A DNA stretch of 64,000 nucleotides from Streptomyces sp. SAI-135 (GTDB lineage Bacteria; Actinomycetota; Actinomycetes; Streptomycetales; Streptomycetaceae), in NCBI RefSeq assembly GCF_029893805.1, contig NZ_JARXYP010000002.1, positions 7,316,001 through 7,380,000 of the forward strand. The letters are read 5' to 3'. The translations under genes were made by a program, and so were the position numbers. Shown here piece by piece: positions 35,007 to 43,152 of this stretch. Every line of letters starts with the position of its first letter. Position 1 is the stretch's first letter. The notes under the pieces were generated by a model, which had not been told where the DNA came from, searched no databases, and worked only from the letters and a program-made list of their open reading frames with translations.

Positions 35007-35026
35007 GCTGGTACGACGGTCGGGCG

Positions 35027-35881
35027 CTACGGCAGCTGCGCCGCCCGTGCCTCGCGCCGGTTGCCGCGGAAGTTGTTCACCCGGCGGGCCGTGGCGAACA
35101 GCGGGATCACGGCGCCCATGACGAGCTGGAGCGCGCAGCCGGTCTGGAGCAGGAGCTGGCCGCTCGGGGCACCGAACGCCCAGGCCGCGAGCAGACCCAT
35201 CGCCAGCACGATCCAGGAGAGCATCGCCACCGCGAGCCGCCCCCGCGGCTTCGGGTACTCCACCCGGCTCACCATCAGCCACGCGGTGCCCAGGATCGCC
35301 AGCAGCGTCGCCACGAAGGGCAGCTCAAGGAGCACGATCGCGACCACCGTGAGCGCGCCGAACGGGGACGGCATGCCCTGGAACATGCCGTTCGCCACCG
35401 TCACGCAGGAGAATCTGGCCAGCCGGAGGACCACCGCGAGCAGCACCACCACGGCACCCACCGCCGCCACCCGCTGCGAGGCGTCGTCGGCGACCATGCC
35501 GTAGACGAGCACGAAGTAGGCCGGCGCGAGGCCGAAGCTGATCAGGTCCGAGAGGTTGTCCAGCTCGGCGCCCATCGGCGAGGAGCGCAGCTTGCGCGCC
35601 ACCAGGCCGTCGAAGAGGTCGAAGACCGCCGCGCACAGCATCAGGATGACCGCCGTGGCCGCGCTGTTGCGCGCCATGCCGGACTCCTGGCTGTCGGTCA
35701 GGTGCGGGATCAGGATGCCGGTGGTGGTGAAGTACACCGCCATGAAGCCGCACGTGGCGTTGCCGAGGGTGAGGGTGTCCGCTATCGACAGGCGGAGAGA
35801 AAGAGGCATCTCCTCGTCGTCGTCGACCTCGTCGGCCTCGGGCACCCAGCCCGCCTGTGTCTCGGGATCAATCACGGTCAA
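35027..35881 (-). CDS. pssA: CDP-diacylglycerol--serine O-phosphatidyltransferase
   Basis: A 284-residue membrane enzyme making phosphatidylserine from CDP-diacylglycerol and serine. The CDP-alcohol phosphotransferase motif is present: DLFDGLVARKL followed by GAELDNLSDL (within about residues 87-113), supplying the metal-binding Asp residues. About 7-8 hydrophobic helices follow an acidic N-terminus. The start overlaps the end of psd by 14 bp on the same strand, so the two form the phosphatidylethanolamine operon. The last codons (GNRREARAAQLP) have been copied into the downstream tandem repeats. Confidence 0.93.
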   Translation of the reverse strand: MTVIDPETQAGWVPEADEVDDDEEMPLSLRLSIADTLTLGNATCGFMAVYFTTTGILIPHLTDSQESGMARNSAATAVILMLCAAVFDLFDGLVARKLRSSPMGAELDNLSDLISFGLAPAYFVLVYGMVADDASQRVAAVGAVVVLLAVVLRLARFSCVTVANGMFQGMPSPFGALTVVAIVLLELPFVATLLAILGTAWLMVSRVEYPKPRGRLAVAMLSWIVLAMGLLAAWAFGAPSGQLLLQTGCALQLVMGAVIPLFATARRVNNFRGNRREARAAQLP

Positions 35882-36524
35882 TGCGAGTCACCCCAGCCAC
35901 CGTCTTCTCGCCGACCTCGACCGCGACCTCCACGCCTTCCGGCAGGTAGATGTCGACGCGCGAGCCGAACCGGATCAGACCGATGCGGTCACCCTGCTCG
36001 ACCTTCGTCCCCTGCGGGATGTACGGCACGATGCGACGGGCCACCGCGCCGGCGATCTGGATCATCTCGATGTCACCGAGCTCGGTGTCGAAGTGCCAGA
36101 CGACGCGCTCGTTGTTCTCGCTCTCCTTGTTGAACGCCGGAACGAACCCGCCGGGGATGTGCTCGACCGAGGTCACCGTGCCGGAGAGCGGCGCGCGGTT
36201 GACGTGGACGTTGAGCGGGCTCATGAAGATCGCGACGCGGGTGCGCCCGTCCTTCCACGGCATGATGCTCTGCACCACACCGTCGGCGGGCGAGATGACC
36301 CGGCCCGGGGCGATCTCGCGCTCGGGGTCGCGGAAGAACCACAGCATGCCCGCCGCCAGCGCGGTGGCGGGCACGGCGACGGCCTTGGCGGCGCCCGACT
36401 TGCGCGCGCGTACCAGGCTCAGTGCTGCGGTGGCGACGGTCGGGAGGAGCCACGGCGATGCTCCGCGCGCGAGGCGTACGCCTGCCAGGCTGTCGCGAGG
36501 TGCAGAGGTTTGGCTGTGGGGCAT
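35868..36524 (-). CDS. psd: Phosphatidylserine decarboxylase (short, pyruvoyl type)
   Basis: A 218-residue proenzyme that makes phosphatidylethanolamine. Self-cleavage occurs between Gly and Ser of a segment like RFGSRVDIYLPEG (about residues 188-200), the Ser becoming the pyruvoyl group; the GS pair is present. SPADGVVQ and FMSPLNVHVNRAP (about 95-130) are typical of the short archaeal/actinobacterial class. There is a hydrophobic N-terminal membrane segment. ATG 36524 follows GAAGG; the longer frame to 36671 is unlikely. Its end overlaps pssA by 14 bp. Confidence 0.93.
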   Translation of the reverse strand: MPHSQTSAPRDSLAGVRLARGASPWLLPTVATAALSLVRARKSGAAKAVAVPATALAAGMLWFFRDPEREIAPGRVISPADGVVQSIMPWKDGRTRVAIFMSPLNVHVNRAPLSGTVTSVEHIPGGFVPAFNKESENNERVVWHFDTELGDIEMIQIAGAVARRIVPYIPQGTKVEQGDRIGLIRFGSRVDIYLPEGVEVAVEVGEKTVAGVTRIDRD

Positions 36525-36694
36525 GGATGACCTTCGTAGCGGATGATGCCGCGCACTAGACGGGGGACGGCGGCTTTCCGGGATCGTACCGGTCGCGGGC
36601 CACAACTGGGCAAGCCAGGAAGCCGAGTCGGCGGCTGAACCGTGGGAACGGGGTGTGATCTTCTTCTCCAAGAAAACACCCCGTATCCGGACAT

Positions 36695-37900
36695 CTAGCC
36701 CTGGAACCGATACTCTTCGAGCAGCCTGCGACCGATGATCATTTTCTGGATCTCGGCGGTACCTTCACCGATCAGCAGCATCGGAGCCTCACGGTAGAGG
36801 CGCTCGATCTCGTACTCCTTGGAGAAGCCGTAGCCGCCGTGGATCCGGAAGGCGTCCTCCACGACCTCCTTGCAGTATTCGGAGGCGAGGTACTTCGCCA
36901 TCCCTGCCTCAAGGTCGTTTCGCTCCCCGGAGTCCTTTTTGCGAGCCGCGTTGACCATCATCGCATGCGCGGCCTCGACCTTGGTAGCCATCTCGGCCAG
37001 CTTGAACTGAATCGCCTGGTGCTGGGCGATCGCCTTGCCGAAAGTGTGACGCTGCTGGGCGTACTGGACGCCCAGTTCGAAGGCACGCTGAGCGACGCCG
37101 CAGCCACGCGCCGCCACATTCACGCGGCCGACTTCCACTCCGTCCATCATTTGGTAAAAACCTCGGCCGGTGACCCCGCCGAGCACCCGATCGGCGGGAA
37201 GCCGCAGGCCATCCATGATCAGCTCAGTGGTGTCGACCCCCTTGTAGCCCATCTTGTCGATCTTCCCGGGGATGGTGAGGCCGGGGCGGACCTCTCCGAA
37301 GCCGGGCTCCTTCTCGATCAGGAAGGTCGTCATGGACTTGTGGGGCGCGGTGCCCTCGGGGTGTCCTTCATCACTTCGGACGAGAACGGCGACCAGACTT
37401 GACGTTCCGCCGTTCGTCAGCCACATCTTCTGGCCGTTGAGGACGTATTCGTCACCGTCCCTGACCGCCTTGGACGTGATGGCGGACACGTCCGAGCCGA
37501 GGCCCGGCTCCGACATCGAGAAGGCGCCCCGGATGTCGCCGGCAGCCATCCGCGGCAGGTAGTGGTCCTTCTGCTCCTGCGTGCCGTGCTGCTTGAGCAT
37601 GTACGCCACGATGAAGTGGGTGTTGATGATGCCGGACACCGACATCCAGCCGCGGGCGATCTCCTCCACGCACAGCGCGTACGTCAGGAGGGACTCGCCC
37701 AGACCGCCGTACTCCTCGGGAATCATCAGGCCGAACAGGCCCAACTCCTTGAGCCCGTCGACGATCTGCTGCGGGTACTCGTCGCGGTGCTCCAGCTCGG
37801 TCGCGACCGGGATGATCTCCTTGTCCACGAAGTCGCGGACGGTGGACAGGATCTCCTGCTGGATGTCGGTCAGACCGGCGGTCTGGGCGAGGCGTGCCAT
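36695..37900 (-). CDS. Acyl-CoA dehydrogenase, probable methylsuccinyl-CoA dehydrogenase
   Basis: A 401-residue FAD enzyme. Family marks are FSMSEPGLGSDVSAI (about residues 123-137), WLTNGG (about 158-163), and the C-terminal IGEGTAEIQKMIIGR, with the catalytic-type Glu (about 377-391). As last gene of the ccr-meaA operon it most likely oxidises (2S)-methylsuccinyl-CoA to mesaconyl-CoA in the ethylmalonyl-CoA pathway; that is from context. ATG 37900 follows GGAGGGC. The 3' half is unusually A/T-rich: lines starting 36721 and 36901 have 34 and 36 G/C of 60, against 41 in the line at 38701 within the operon. It stops 170 bp before psd. Confidence 0.88.
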   Translation of the reverse strand: MARLAQTAGLTDIQQEILSTVRDFVDKEIIPVATELEHRDEYPQQIVDGLKELGLFGLMIPEEYGGLGESLLTYALCVEEIARGWMSVSGIINTHFIVAYMLKQHGTQEQKDHYLPRMAAGDIRGAFSMSEPGLGSDVSAITSKAVRDGDEYVLNGQKMWLTNGGTSSLVAVLVRSDEGHPEGTAPHKSMTTFLIEKEPGFGEVRPGLTIPGKIDKMGYKGVDTTELIMDGLRLPADRVLGGVTGRGFYQMMDGVEVGRVNVAARGCGVAQRAFELGVQYAQQRHTFGKAIAQHQAIQFKLAEMATKVEAAHAMMVNAARKKDSGERNDLEAGMAKYLASEYCKEVVEDAFRIHGGYGFSKEYEIERLYREAPMLLIGEGTAEIQKMIIGRRLLEEYRFQG

Positions 37901-37905
37901 CGGGC

Positions 37906-38412
37906 TCAGCCCTCCTGAAGTTCCGGGCGGCCGGGCTGCTCGCCGCCGCGCTCCTTGATGTAGGTCTCGGTGGGCACCATGACCTTGCGGCGGAACACGC
38001 AGACCAGCGTGCCGTCCTGCTTGTAGCCCTTGGTCTCGACGTACACGATCCCGCGGTCGTTCTTCGACTTGGAGGGCCACTTGTCGAGCACGGTCGTCTG
38101 GCCGTAGATCGTGTCGCCGTGGAAGGTCGGCGCCACGTGCTTCAGCGACTCGATCTCCAGGTTGGCGATCGCCTTGCCGGAGACGTCCGGCACGGACATG
38201 CCGAGCAGCAGGGAGTAGATGTAGTTCCCGACCACGACGTTCTTGCCGAAGTCCGTCGTCTGCTCGGCGTAGTTGACGTCCATGTGCAGCGGGTGGTGGT
38301 TCATGGTGAGAAGGCAGAAGAGGTGGTCGTCGTACTCCGTGACCGTCTTCCCGGGCCAGTGCTTGTAGACCGCCCCGACCTCGAACTCCTCGTAGGTGCG
38401 TCCGAACTGCAT
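37906..38412 (-). CDS. MaoC-family dehydratase, probable mesaconyl-CoA hydratase
   Basis: A 168-residue single hot-dog domain. The (R)-hydratase elements are visible: FGRTYEEFEVGAVYKHWPGK at the N-terminus, NHHPLHMDVNYAEQT (about residues 38-52) with the catalytic-type Asp/His positions, and FHGDTIYGQTTV (about 96-107). Between a CoA-ester lyase and an acyl-CoA dehydrogenase, the expected reaction is reversible hydration of mesaconyl-CoA to beta-methylmalyl-CoA. It is tightly packed: 5 bp after the lyase and 5 bp before the dehydrogenase. Confidence 0.88.
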   Translation of the reverse strand: MQFGRTYEEFEVGAVYKHWPGKTVTEYDDHLFCLLTMNHHPLHMDVNYAEQTTDFGKNVVVGNYIYSLLLGMSVPDVSGKAIANLEIESLKHVAPTFHGDTIYGQTTVLDKWPSKSKNDRGIVYVETKGYKQDGTLVCVFRRKVMVPTETYIKERGGEQPGRPELQEG

Positions 38413-38417
38413 CGCGC

Positions 38418-39377
38418 TCAGGCCTCCGGGATCTCGAACTTCGACGTGCGCTGCATGCCCGCCGCACGCCCCTTGCCGGAGATGACCAGCGCCATCTTGC
38501 GGCTGGCCTCGTCGATCATCTCGTCGCCGAGCATCGCCGAGCCCTTCTTGCCGCCCGCCTCGGACGTGTAGTAGTCGTACGCGTCCAGGATCAGCTCGGC
38601 GTGGTCGTAGTCCTCCTGCGAGGGCGAGAAGATCTCGTTGGACGCCTCGACCTGGCCCGGGTGCAGCACCCACTTGCCGTCGAAGCCGAGCGCGGCGGCG
38701 CGCTGGGCGACCTCGCGGTAGCCGTCGATGTTGCGGATCTGGAGGTAGGGGCCGTCGATGGCCTGGAGGTTGTTGGCGCGGGCCGCCATCAGGATCTTCA
38801 TCAGGATGTAGTGGTAGGCGTCCGCCGGGTAGCCGGGCGGCTGCTCGCCCACGACCAGCGACTTCATGTTGATGGACGCCATGAAGTCGGCCGGGCCGAA
38901 GATGATCGTCTCGACGCGCTGGGAGGCGGTCGCGATCTCGTTGACGTTGTTGAGGCCCTGCGCGTTCTCGATCTGCGCCTCGATGCCGATCTTGCCGACC
39001 TCGAAGCCCATGGTCTTCTCGATCTGGGTCAGCAGCAGGTCGAGCGCGACGATCTGCTCGGCCGTCTGCACCTTCGGCAGCATGATGCAGTCGAGGTTCT
39101 GGCCGGCGCCCTCGACGACGGTGACGACGTCGCGGTACGTCCACTCGGTCGTCCAGTCGTTGACCCGCACGACCCTCGTCTTGCCGGTCCAGTCGCCCTC
39201 GTTGAGGAACTTGACGATGGTGTGCCGCGCCTCGGGCTTGGCGAGCGGGGCGCACGCGTCCTCCAGGTCGAGGAAGACCTGGTCCGCCGGGAGGCCCTGC
39301 GCCTTCTCCAGGAAGCGCGGGTTCGAGCCCGGTACCGCCAGGCAGGAGCGCCGCGGGCGGAGACGGTTGACGGTCAT
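38418..39377 (-). CDS. HpcH/CitE-family CoA-ester lyase (beta-methylmalyl-CoA/malyl-CoA lyase)
   Basis: A 319-residue TIM-barrel lyase. RRSCLAVPGSNPRFLEKA (about residues 9-26) and FLDLEDACAPLAKPEAR (about 35-51) bind CoA and Mg2+. IGIEAQIENAQGLNNVNEI carries the second metal Glu (about 130-148), and WVLHPGQVEASNEIF lies near 229-243. Operon context points to cleavage of (3S)-beta-methylmalyl-CoA to glyoxylate and propionyl-CoA. The ATG overlaps the meaA stop (ATGA). A citrate-lyase beta role is unlikely because no citDFG genes are present. Confidence 0.9.
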   Translation of the reverse strand: MTVNRLRPRRSCLAVPGSNPRFLEKAQGLPADQVFLDLEDACAPLAKPEARHTIVKFLNEGDWTGKTRVVRVNDWTTEWTYRDVVTVVEGAGQNLDCIMLPKVQTAEQIVALDLLLTQIEKTMGFEVGKIGIEAQIENAQGLNNVNEIATASQRVETIIFGPADFMASINMKSLVVGEQPPGYPADAYHYILMKILMAARANNLQAIDGPYLQIRNIDGYREVAQRAAALGFDGKWVLHPGQVEASNEIFSPSQEDYDHAELILDAYDYYTSEAGGKKGSAMLGDEMIDEASRKMALVISGKGRAAGMQRTSKFEIPEA

Positions 39378-41401
39378 GCGGGGACCTCCAGGGGGTCGAG
39401 CTTGTTCGCGTTGCGGATCTCGTCGACGATCCGGCCGATGATTCCGGTGATGTCGAAGTCCTTCGGGGTGAAGACCGCGGCCACTCCGGCTGCCCGCAGC
39501 TGCTCGGCGTCACCATTCGGGATGATGCCACCGGCGATCACAGGTATATCTGTGGCACCGGCCACACGGAGTCGTTCCAGGACGTCCGGCACCAGCTGGG
39601 CGTGCGAGCCGGACAGGATGGACAGGCCCACCGCGTGCACGTCCTCGGCGAGAGCCGCGTCCACGATCTGCTCCGGGGTCAGCCGGATGCCCTGGTAGAC
39701 CACCTCGAAGCCGGCGTCACGCGCGCGGACGGCGATCTGCTCGGCCCCGTTGGAGTGCCCGTCCAGGCCCGGCTTGCCGACCAGGAAGCGGAGCTTGCCG
39801 ACGCCGAGGTCCTTCGCCGTGAGGTCGACCTTGCGGCGGACCCCGGCCATCGCCGAGCCCTCCTCCGCGGGCACCGCCACCGGCGCCGAGGAGACACCCG
39901 TGGGCGCCCGGAACTCGCCGAACACCTCCCGCAGGGCCCCCGCCCACTCGCCGGTCGTCACGCCCGCCCGGGCGCACTCCAGGGTGGCCTCCATGAGGTT
40001 GTCCGTGCCCTTGGCGGCCTCCTTCAGCCGCTCCAGCGCCTTGCACGGGCGCGGGTGGTTGAAGGGCGGCTGGTAGCGGGTGTCGCGCCAGTGCTGGAGC
40101 CCCGCGATCACCCGCGCCTCGACGGCCGGGTCCACCGTCTGGATGGCGGTGTCCAGGTCGGCGGTGAGCGGGTTCGGCTCGGTCGTCTCGAAGATGTTGA
40201 CGCCGATGATCTTCTCCTGCCCGGACTCGATCCGGGCCCGGCGCTCGGCGTGCGAGGAGACGAGCTGCGACTTGAGGTAGCCCGACTCGACGGCGGCCAT
40301 CGCGCCGCCCATCTCCTGGATCCGCTCGATCTCCGCGAAGGACTCCTCGACCAGCTTCGCGACCTTCGCCTCGACGACGTGCGAGCCCTCGAAGATGTCC
40401 TCGTACTCCAGCAGGTCGCTCTCGTACGCCAGCACCTGCTGCATCCGCAGCGACCACTGCTGGTCCCAGGGCCGGGGCAGACCGAGGGCCTCGTTCCAGG
40501 CCGGCAGCTGGACGGCACGCGCGCGTGCGTCCTTCGAGAGGGTCACGGCCAGCATCTCAAGCACGATCCGCTGGACGTTGTTCTCCGGCTGCGCCTCGGT
40601 CAGCCCGAGGGAGTTGACCTGGACGCCGTAGCGGAAGCGGCGGTGCTTGGGGTTCTCGATGCCGTAGCGCTCCCGCGTGACCTGGTCCCAGATGCGGCCG
40701 AAGGCGCGCATCTTGCACATCTCCTCGATGAAGCGGACACCCGCGTTCACGAAGAAGGAGATCCGGCCGACGACGTCGCCCATGCGCTCCTGCGGCACCT
40801 GGCCGGAGTCCCGGACGGCGTCCAGGACCGCGATGGCCGTCGACATCGCGTACGCGATCTCCTGGACCGGCGTGGCGCCCGCCTCCTGCAGGTGGTAGCT
40901 GCAGATGTTGATCGGGTTCCACTTCGGGATGTGGGAGACCGTGTACGCGATCATGTCGGTCGTCAGACGGAGGCTCGGTCCCGGCGGGAAGACGTGCGTC
41001 CCGCGGGAGAGGTACTCCTTGACGATGTCGTTCTGGGTCGTGCCCTGGAGCTGGGTGACGTCCGCGCCCTGCTCCTCGGCGACGACCTGGTAGAGCGCCA
41101 GCAGCCACATGGCGGTGGCGTTGATCGTCATCGAGGTGTTCATCTGCTCCAGGGGGATGTCCTGGAACAGCCGGCGCATGTCACCGAGGTGCGCGATCGG
41201 CACGCCGACCCGGCCCACCTCGCCGCGGGCGAGGATGTGGTCGGAGTCGTAGCCGGTCTGCGTCGGCAGGTCGAACGCCACCGACAGACCGGTCTGGCCC
41301 TTGGCGAGGTTGCGCCGGTACAGCTCGTTGGACGCCTCGGCCGTGGAGTGGCCGGCATACGTGCGCATGAGCCACGGCCGGTCCTTCTGACGCTCTGTCA
41401 T
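39374..41401 (-). CDS. meaA: Ethylmalonyl-CoA mutase (MeaA), B12-dependent
   Basis: A 675-residue coenzyme-B12 mutase. The N-terminal barrel resembles methylmalonyl-CoA mutase: RPWLMRTYAGHSTAEASNE (about residues 8-26) and LSVAFDLPTQTGYDSDH (about 39-55). The C-terminal cobalamin domain has the base-off motif GLDGHSNGAEQIAVRA (about 563-578) and SILSGSHAQLVPDVL. MeaA converts (2R)-ethylmalonyl-CoA to (2S)-methylsuccinyl-CoA. Adjacency to ccr (18 bp apart) and the other pathway genes supports this over methylmalonyl- or isobutyryl-CoA mutase. Both domains are on one chain, unlike Icm. Confidence 0.94.
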   Translation of the reverse strand: MTERQKDRPWLMRTYAGHSTAEASNELYRRNLAKGQTGLSVAFDLPTQTGYDSDHILARGEVGRVGVPIAHLGDMRRLFQDIPLEQMNTSMTINATAMWLLALYQVVAEEQGADVTQLQGTTQNDIVKEYLSRGTHVFPPGPSLRLTTDMIAYTVSHIPKWNPINICSYHLQEAGATPVQEIAYAMSTAIAVLDAVRDSGQVPQERMGDVVGRISFFVNAGVRFIEEMCKMRAFGRIWDQVTRERYGIENPKHRRFRYGVQVNSLGLTEAQPENNVQRIVLEMLAVTLSKDARARAVQLPAWNEALGLPRPWDQQWSLRMQQVLAYESDLLEYEDIFEGSHVVEAKVAKLVEESFAEIERIQEMGGAMAAVESGYLKSQLVSSHAERRARIESGQEKIIGVNIFETTEPNPLTADLDTAIQTVDPAVEARVIAGLQHWRDTRYQPPFNHPRPCKALERLKEAAKGTDNLMEATLECARAGVTTGEWAGALREVFGEFRAPTGVSSAPVAVPAEEGSAMAGVRRKVDLTAKDLGVGKLRFLVGKPGLDGHSNGAEQIAVRARDAGFEVVYQGIRLTPEQIVDAALAEDVHAVGLSILSGSHAQLVPDVLERLRVAGATDIPVIAGGIIPNGDAEQLRAAGVAAVFTPKDFDITGIIGRIVDEIRNANKLDPLEVPA

Positions 41402-41419
41402 CTATGGCCTCCGCGGTCC

Positions 41420-42763
41420 TCAGATGTTCCGGAAGCGGTTGATGGCGTCGATGTGCTGGGCGCGCTTCTCCTGGTCGCGCACGCCCAGGCCCTCCTCGGG
41501 GGACATGCACAGCACGCCGACCTTGCCCTGGTGGAGGTTGCGGTGCACGTCGTAGGCGGCCTGGCCGGTCTCCTCCAGGGAGTAGACCTTCGACAGGGTC
41601 GGGTGGATCTTGCCCTTCGCGATGAGCCGGTTGGCCTCCCAGGCCTCGCGGTAGTTGGCGAAGTGCGAGCCGATGATCCGCTTCAGGGACATCCACAGGT
41701 AGCGGTTGTCGTACTCGTGCATGTAGCCCGAGGTCGAGGCGCAGGTGGTGATGGTGCCGCCCTTGCGGGTGACGAAGACGGAGGCGCCGAAGGTCTCGCG
41801 GCCGGGGTGCTCGAAGACGATGTCGATGTCCTCGCCGCCGGTGAGTTCGCGGATGCGCTTGCCGAAGCGCTTCCACTCCTTCGGGTCCTGGGTGTTCTCG
41901 TCCTTCCAGAACTTGTAGCCCTCGGCGTTGCGGTCGATGATCGCCTCGGCGCCCATCGCCCGGCAGATGTCCGCCTTCTGCGGCGAGGAGACGACACAGA
42001 TCGGGTTGGCGCCGCCGGCGAGCGCGAACTGCGTGGCGTACGAGCCGAGTCCGCCGCTCGCGCCCCAGATCAGGACGTTGTCGCCCTGCTTCATGCCGGC
42101 GCCGTTGCGGGAGACGAGCTGGCGGTAGGCGGTGGAGTTGACGAGCCCGGGGGCGGCCGCCTCCTCCCACGACAGGTGGTCGGGCTTGGGCATCAGCTGG
42201 TTCGACTTGACCAGCGCGATCTCGGCCAGGCCGCCGAAGTTGGTCTCGAAGCCCCAGATGCGCTGCTCGGGGTCGAGCATCGTGTCGTTGTGGCCGTCGG
42301 ACGACTCCAGCTCCACGCTCAGGCAGTGCGCGACGACCTCGTCACCGGGCTTCCAGGCGTTGACGCCCGGGCCGGTGCGCAGGACCACGCCCGCGAGGTC
42401 GGAGCCGATGATGTGGTACGGCAGGTCGTGCCGCTTGGCCAGCTCGTTGGTGCGGCCGTAGCGCTCCAGGAAGCCGAAGGTCGACAGCGGCTCGAAGATC
42501 GAGGTCCACACCGAGTTGTAGTTGACACTCGATGCCATGACGGCGACGAGCGCCTCGCCCGGGCCCAGCTCGGGCAGGGCCACCTCGTCGAGGTGGATCG
42601 ACTTGCGCGGGTCCTTGTCGCGGGTCTCCAGACCCGCGAACATCTCCGTCTCGTCCTTGTGCACGGTGATCGCGCGGTACGAGTCGGGGAGCGGCAGGGC
42701 GGCGAAGTCGGCCGGCGTCGAGTCCGGCGACTGGATCGCGTCCAGGATGTCCTTCACGGTCAC
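41420..42763 (-). CDS. ccr: Crotonyl-CoA carboxylase/reductase
   Basis: A 447-residue zinc-independent MDR enzyme that reductively carboxylates crotonyl-CoA with NADPH and CO2 to ethylmalonyl-CoA. It supplies the ethylmalonyl-CoA pathway and polyketide extender units. The NADPH site is LIWGASGGLGSYATQFAL (about residues 215-232), and the N-terminus has the family pattern VMASSVNYNSVWTSIFEP (about 75-92). GTG 42763 follows GGAGG at good spacing. It is the first gene of the operon, with its own promoter about 200 bp upstream, beyond which the TetR gene ends in a terminator. Confidence 0.96.
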   Translation of the reverse strand: MTVKDILDAIQSPDSTPADFAALPLPDSYRAITVHKDETEMFAGLETRDKDPRKSIHLDEVALPELGPGEALVAVMASSVNYNSVWTSIFEPLSTFGFLERYGRTNELAKRHDLPYHIIGSDLAGVVLRTGPGVNAWKPGDEVVAHCLSVELESSDGHNDTMLDPEQRIWGFETNFGGLAEIALVKSNQLMPKPDHLSWEEAAAPGLVNSTAYRQLVSRNGAGMKQGDNVLIWGASGGLGSYATQFALAGGANPICVVSSPQKADICRAMGAEAIIDRNAEGYKFWKDENTQDPKEWKRFGKRIRELTGGEDIDIVFEHPGRETFGASVFVTRKGGTITTCASTSGYMHEYDNRYLWMSLKRIIGSHFANYREAWEANRLIAKGKIHPTLSKVYSLEETGQAAYDVHRNLHQGKVGVLCMSPEEGLGVRDQEKRAQHIDAINRFRNI

Positions 42764-42966
42764 GGTGTTGCCTCCGGCGAATGGCGTCTTGAGGGGAGAC
42801 GCTGAGGGTTACGTCGGTGCCGTCGGTTCGGCGGTCATGCAGTGCGGCAGCGCTTTGTGGCGCGGGAGGTTGCCTGTGACGCAGGCGTCCGGGCGGGCAG
42901 CTCGATGAGTTGCTGGGACAGCCGGCGTGCGAAAGGTCTCTGCACGCCGGCCGCCCGGACTCCTTC

Positions 42967-43008
42967 AACGTAAGACACCGCGTGCCACCGTGCAAGGCAC
43001 TGAGTGCC
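42967..43008 (-). promoter_or_regulatory. ccr operon promoter and adjacent palindrome
   Basis: On the minus strand, TTGCAC (42990-42995) and TACGTT (42967-42972) are separated by exactly 17 bp, a good -35/-10 pair. Directly abutting the -35 is GGCAC-TGA-GTGCC (42996-43008), a palindrome suited to a repressor such as the upstream TetR protein. The leader to GTG 42763 would be about 200 nt. The rest of the 389-bp gap (42764-43152) shows only the TetR terminator. Confidence 0.6.
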
Positions 43009-43103
43009 AGAGATTGCCCTCAGATGAAATCTTTACGTAACAAATGAGCGATGATCGATCGAACGCGGCTGGAGAGATGGCTGAAAAGGGTCACTGACAT
43101 GCC

Positions 43104-43129
43104 AAAACGGCCACCCCGAAGGGTGGCCG
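43104..43129 (-). terminator. Intrinsic terminator of the TetR gene
   Basis: CGGCCACCC-TTCG-GGGTGGCCG (minus strand) is followed by TTTT. A 9-bp stem with a stable UUCG-type tetraloop and a short U-run, 24 bp after the TetR stop. It separates this gene from ccr. Confidence 0.85.
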
Positions 43130-43152
43130 TCATCACAGCGTCGACGAGCTGC

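Larger units (their letters stand above)
34518..35064. repeat. Four tandem ~150-bp repeats derived from the 3' end of pssA
   Basis: The 528-bp gap between the liv operon and pssA is nearly filled by repeats. The anchor ACGGTCGGGCG recurs at 34565, 34717, 34869 and 35016, giving periods of 152, 152 and 147 bp. Each unit holds a GAGGGGCCCGG..GGTCCGGG hairpin (arms intact only in the first and last), the anchor, then CCTCGCGCCGGTTGCCG, which on the minus strand encodes the pssA C-terminus GNRREAR. The first three units add a spacer of about 60 bp (GTGGCGG..GGGCCTGGGCATCGG) absent from pssA. The last unit is the true pssA end plus terminator. I see no independent gene here. Confidence 0.85.

Noticed and set aside
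34499..35026. CRISPR array or attachment-site array in the repeat region
   Set aside because: The units are about 150 bp, continuous, and match the adjacent pssA end; there are no unique spacers of constant length and no cas or integrase genes.
38418..39377. Citrate lyase beta subunit
   Set aside because: No citrate-lyase alpha, gamma or accessory genes; operon context fits beta-methylmalyl-CoA lyase.
39602..42805. A 1,067-codon plus-strand open frame opposite meaA and ccr
   Set aside because: The text is Val/Asp/His/Arg-rich without motifs; the opposite strand encodes unmistakable B12 mutase and Ccr.
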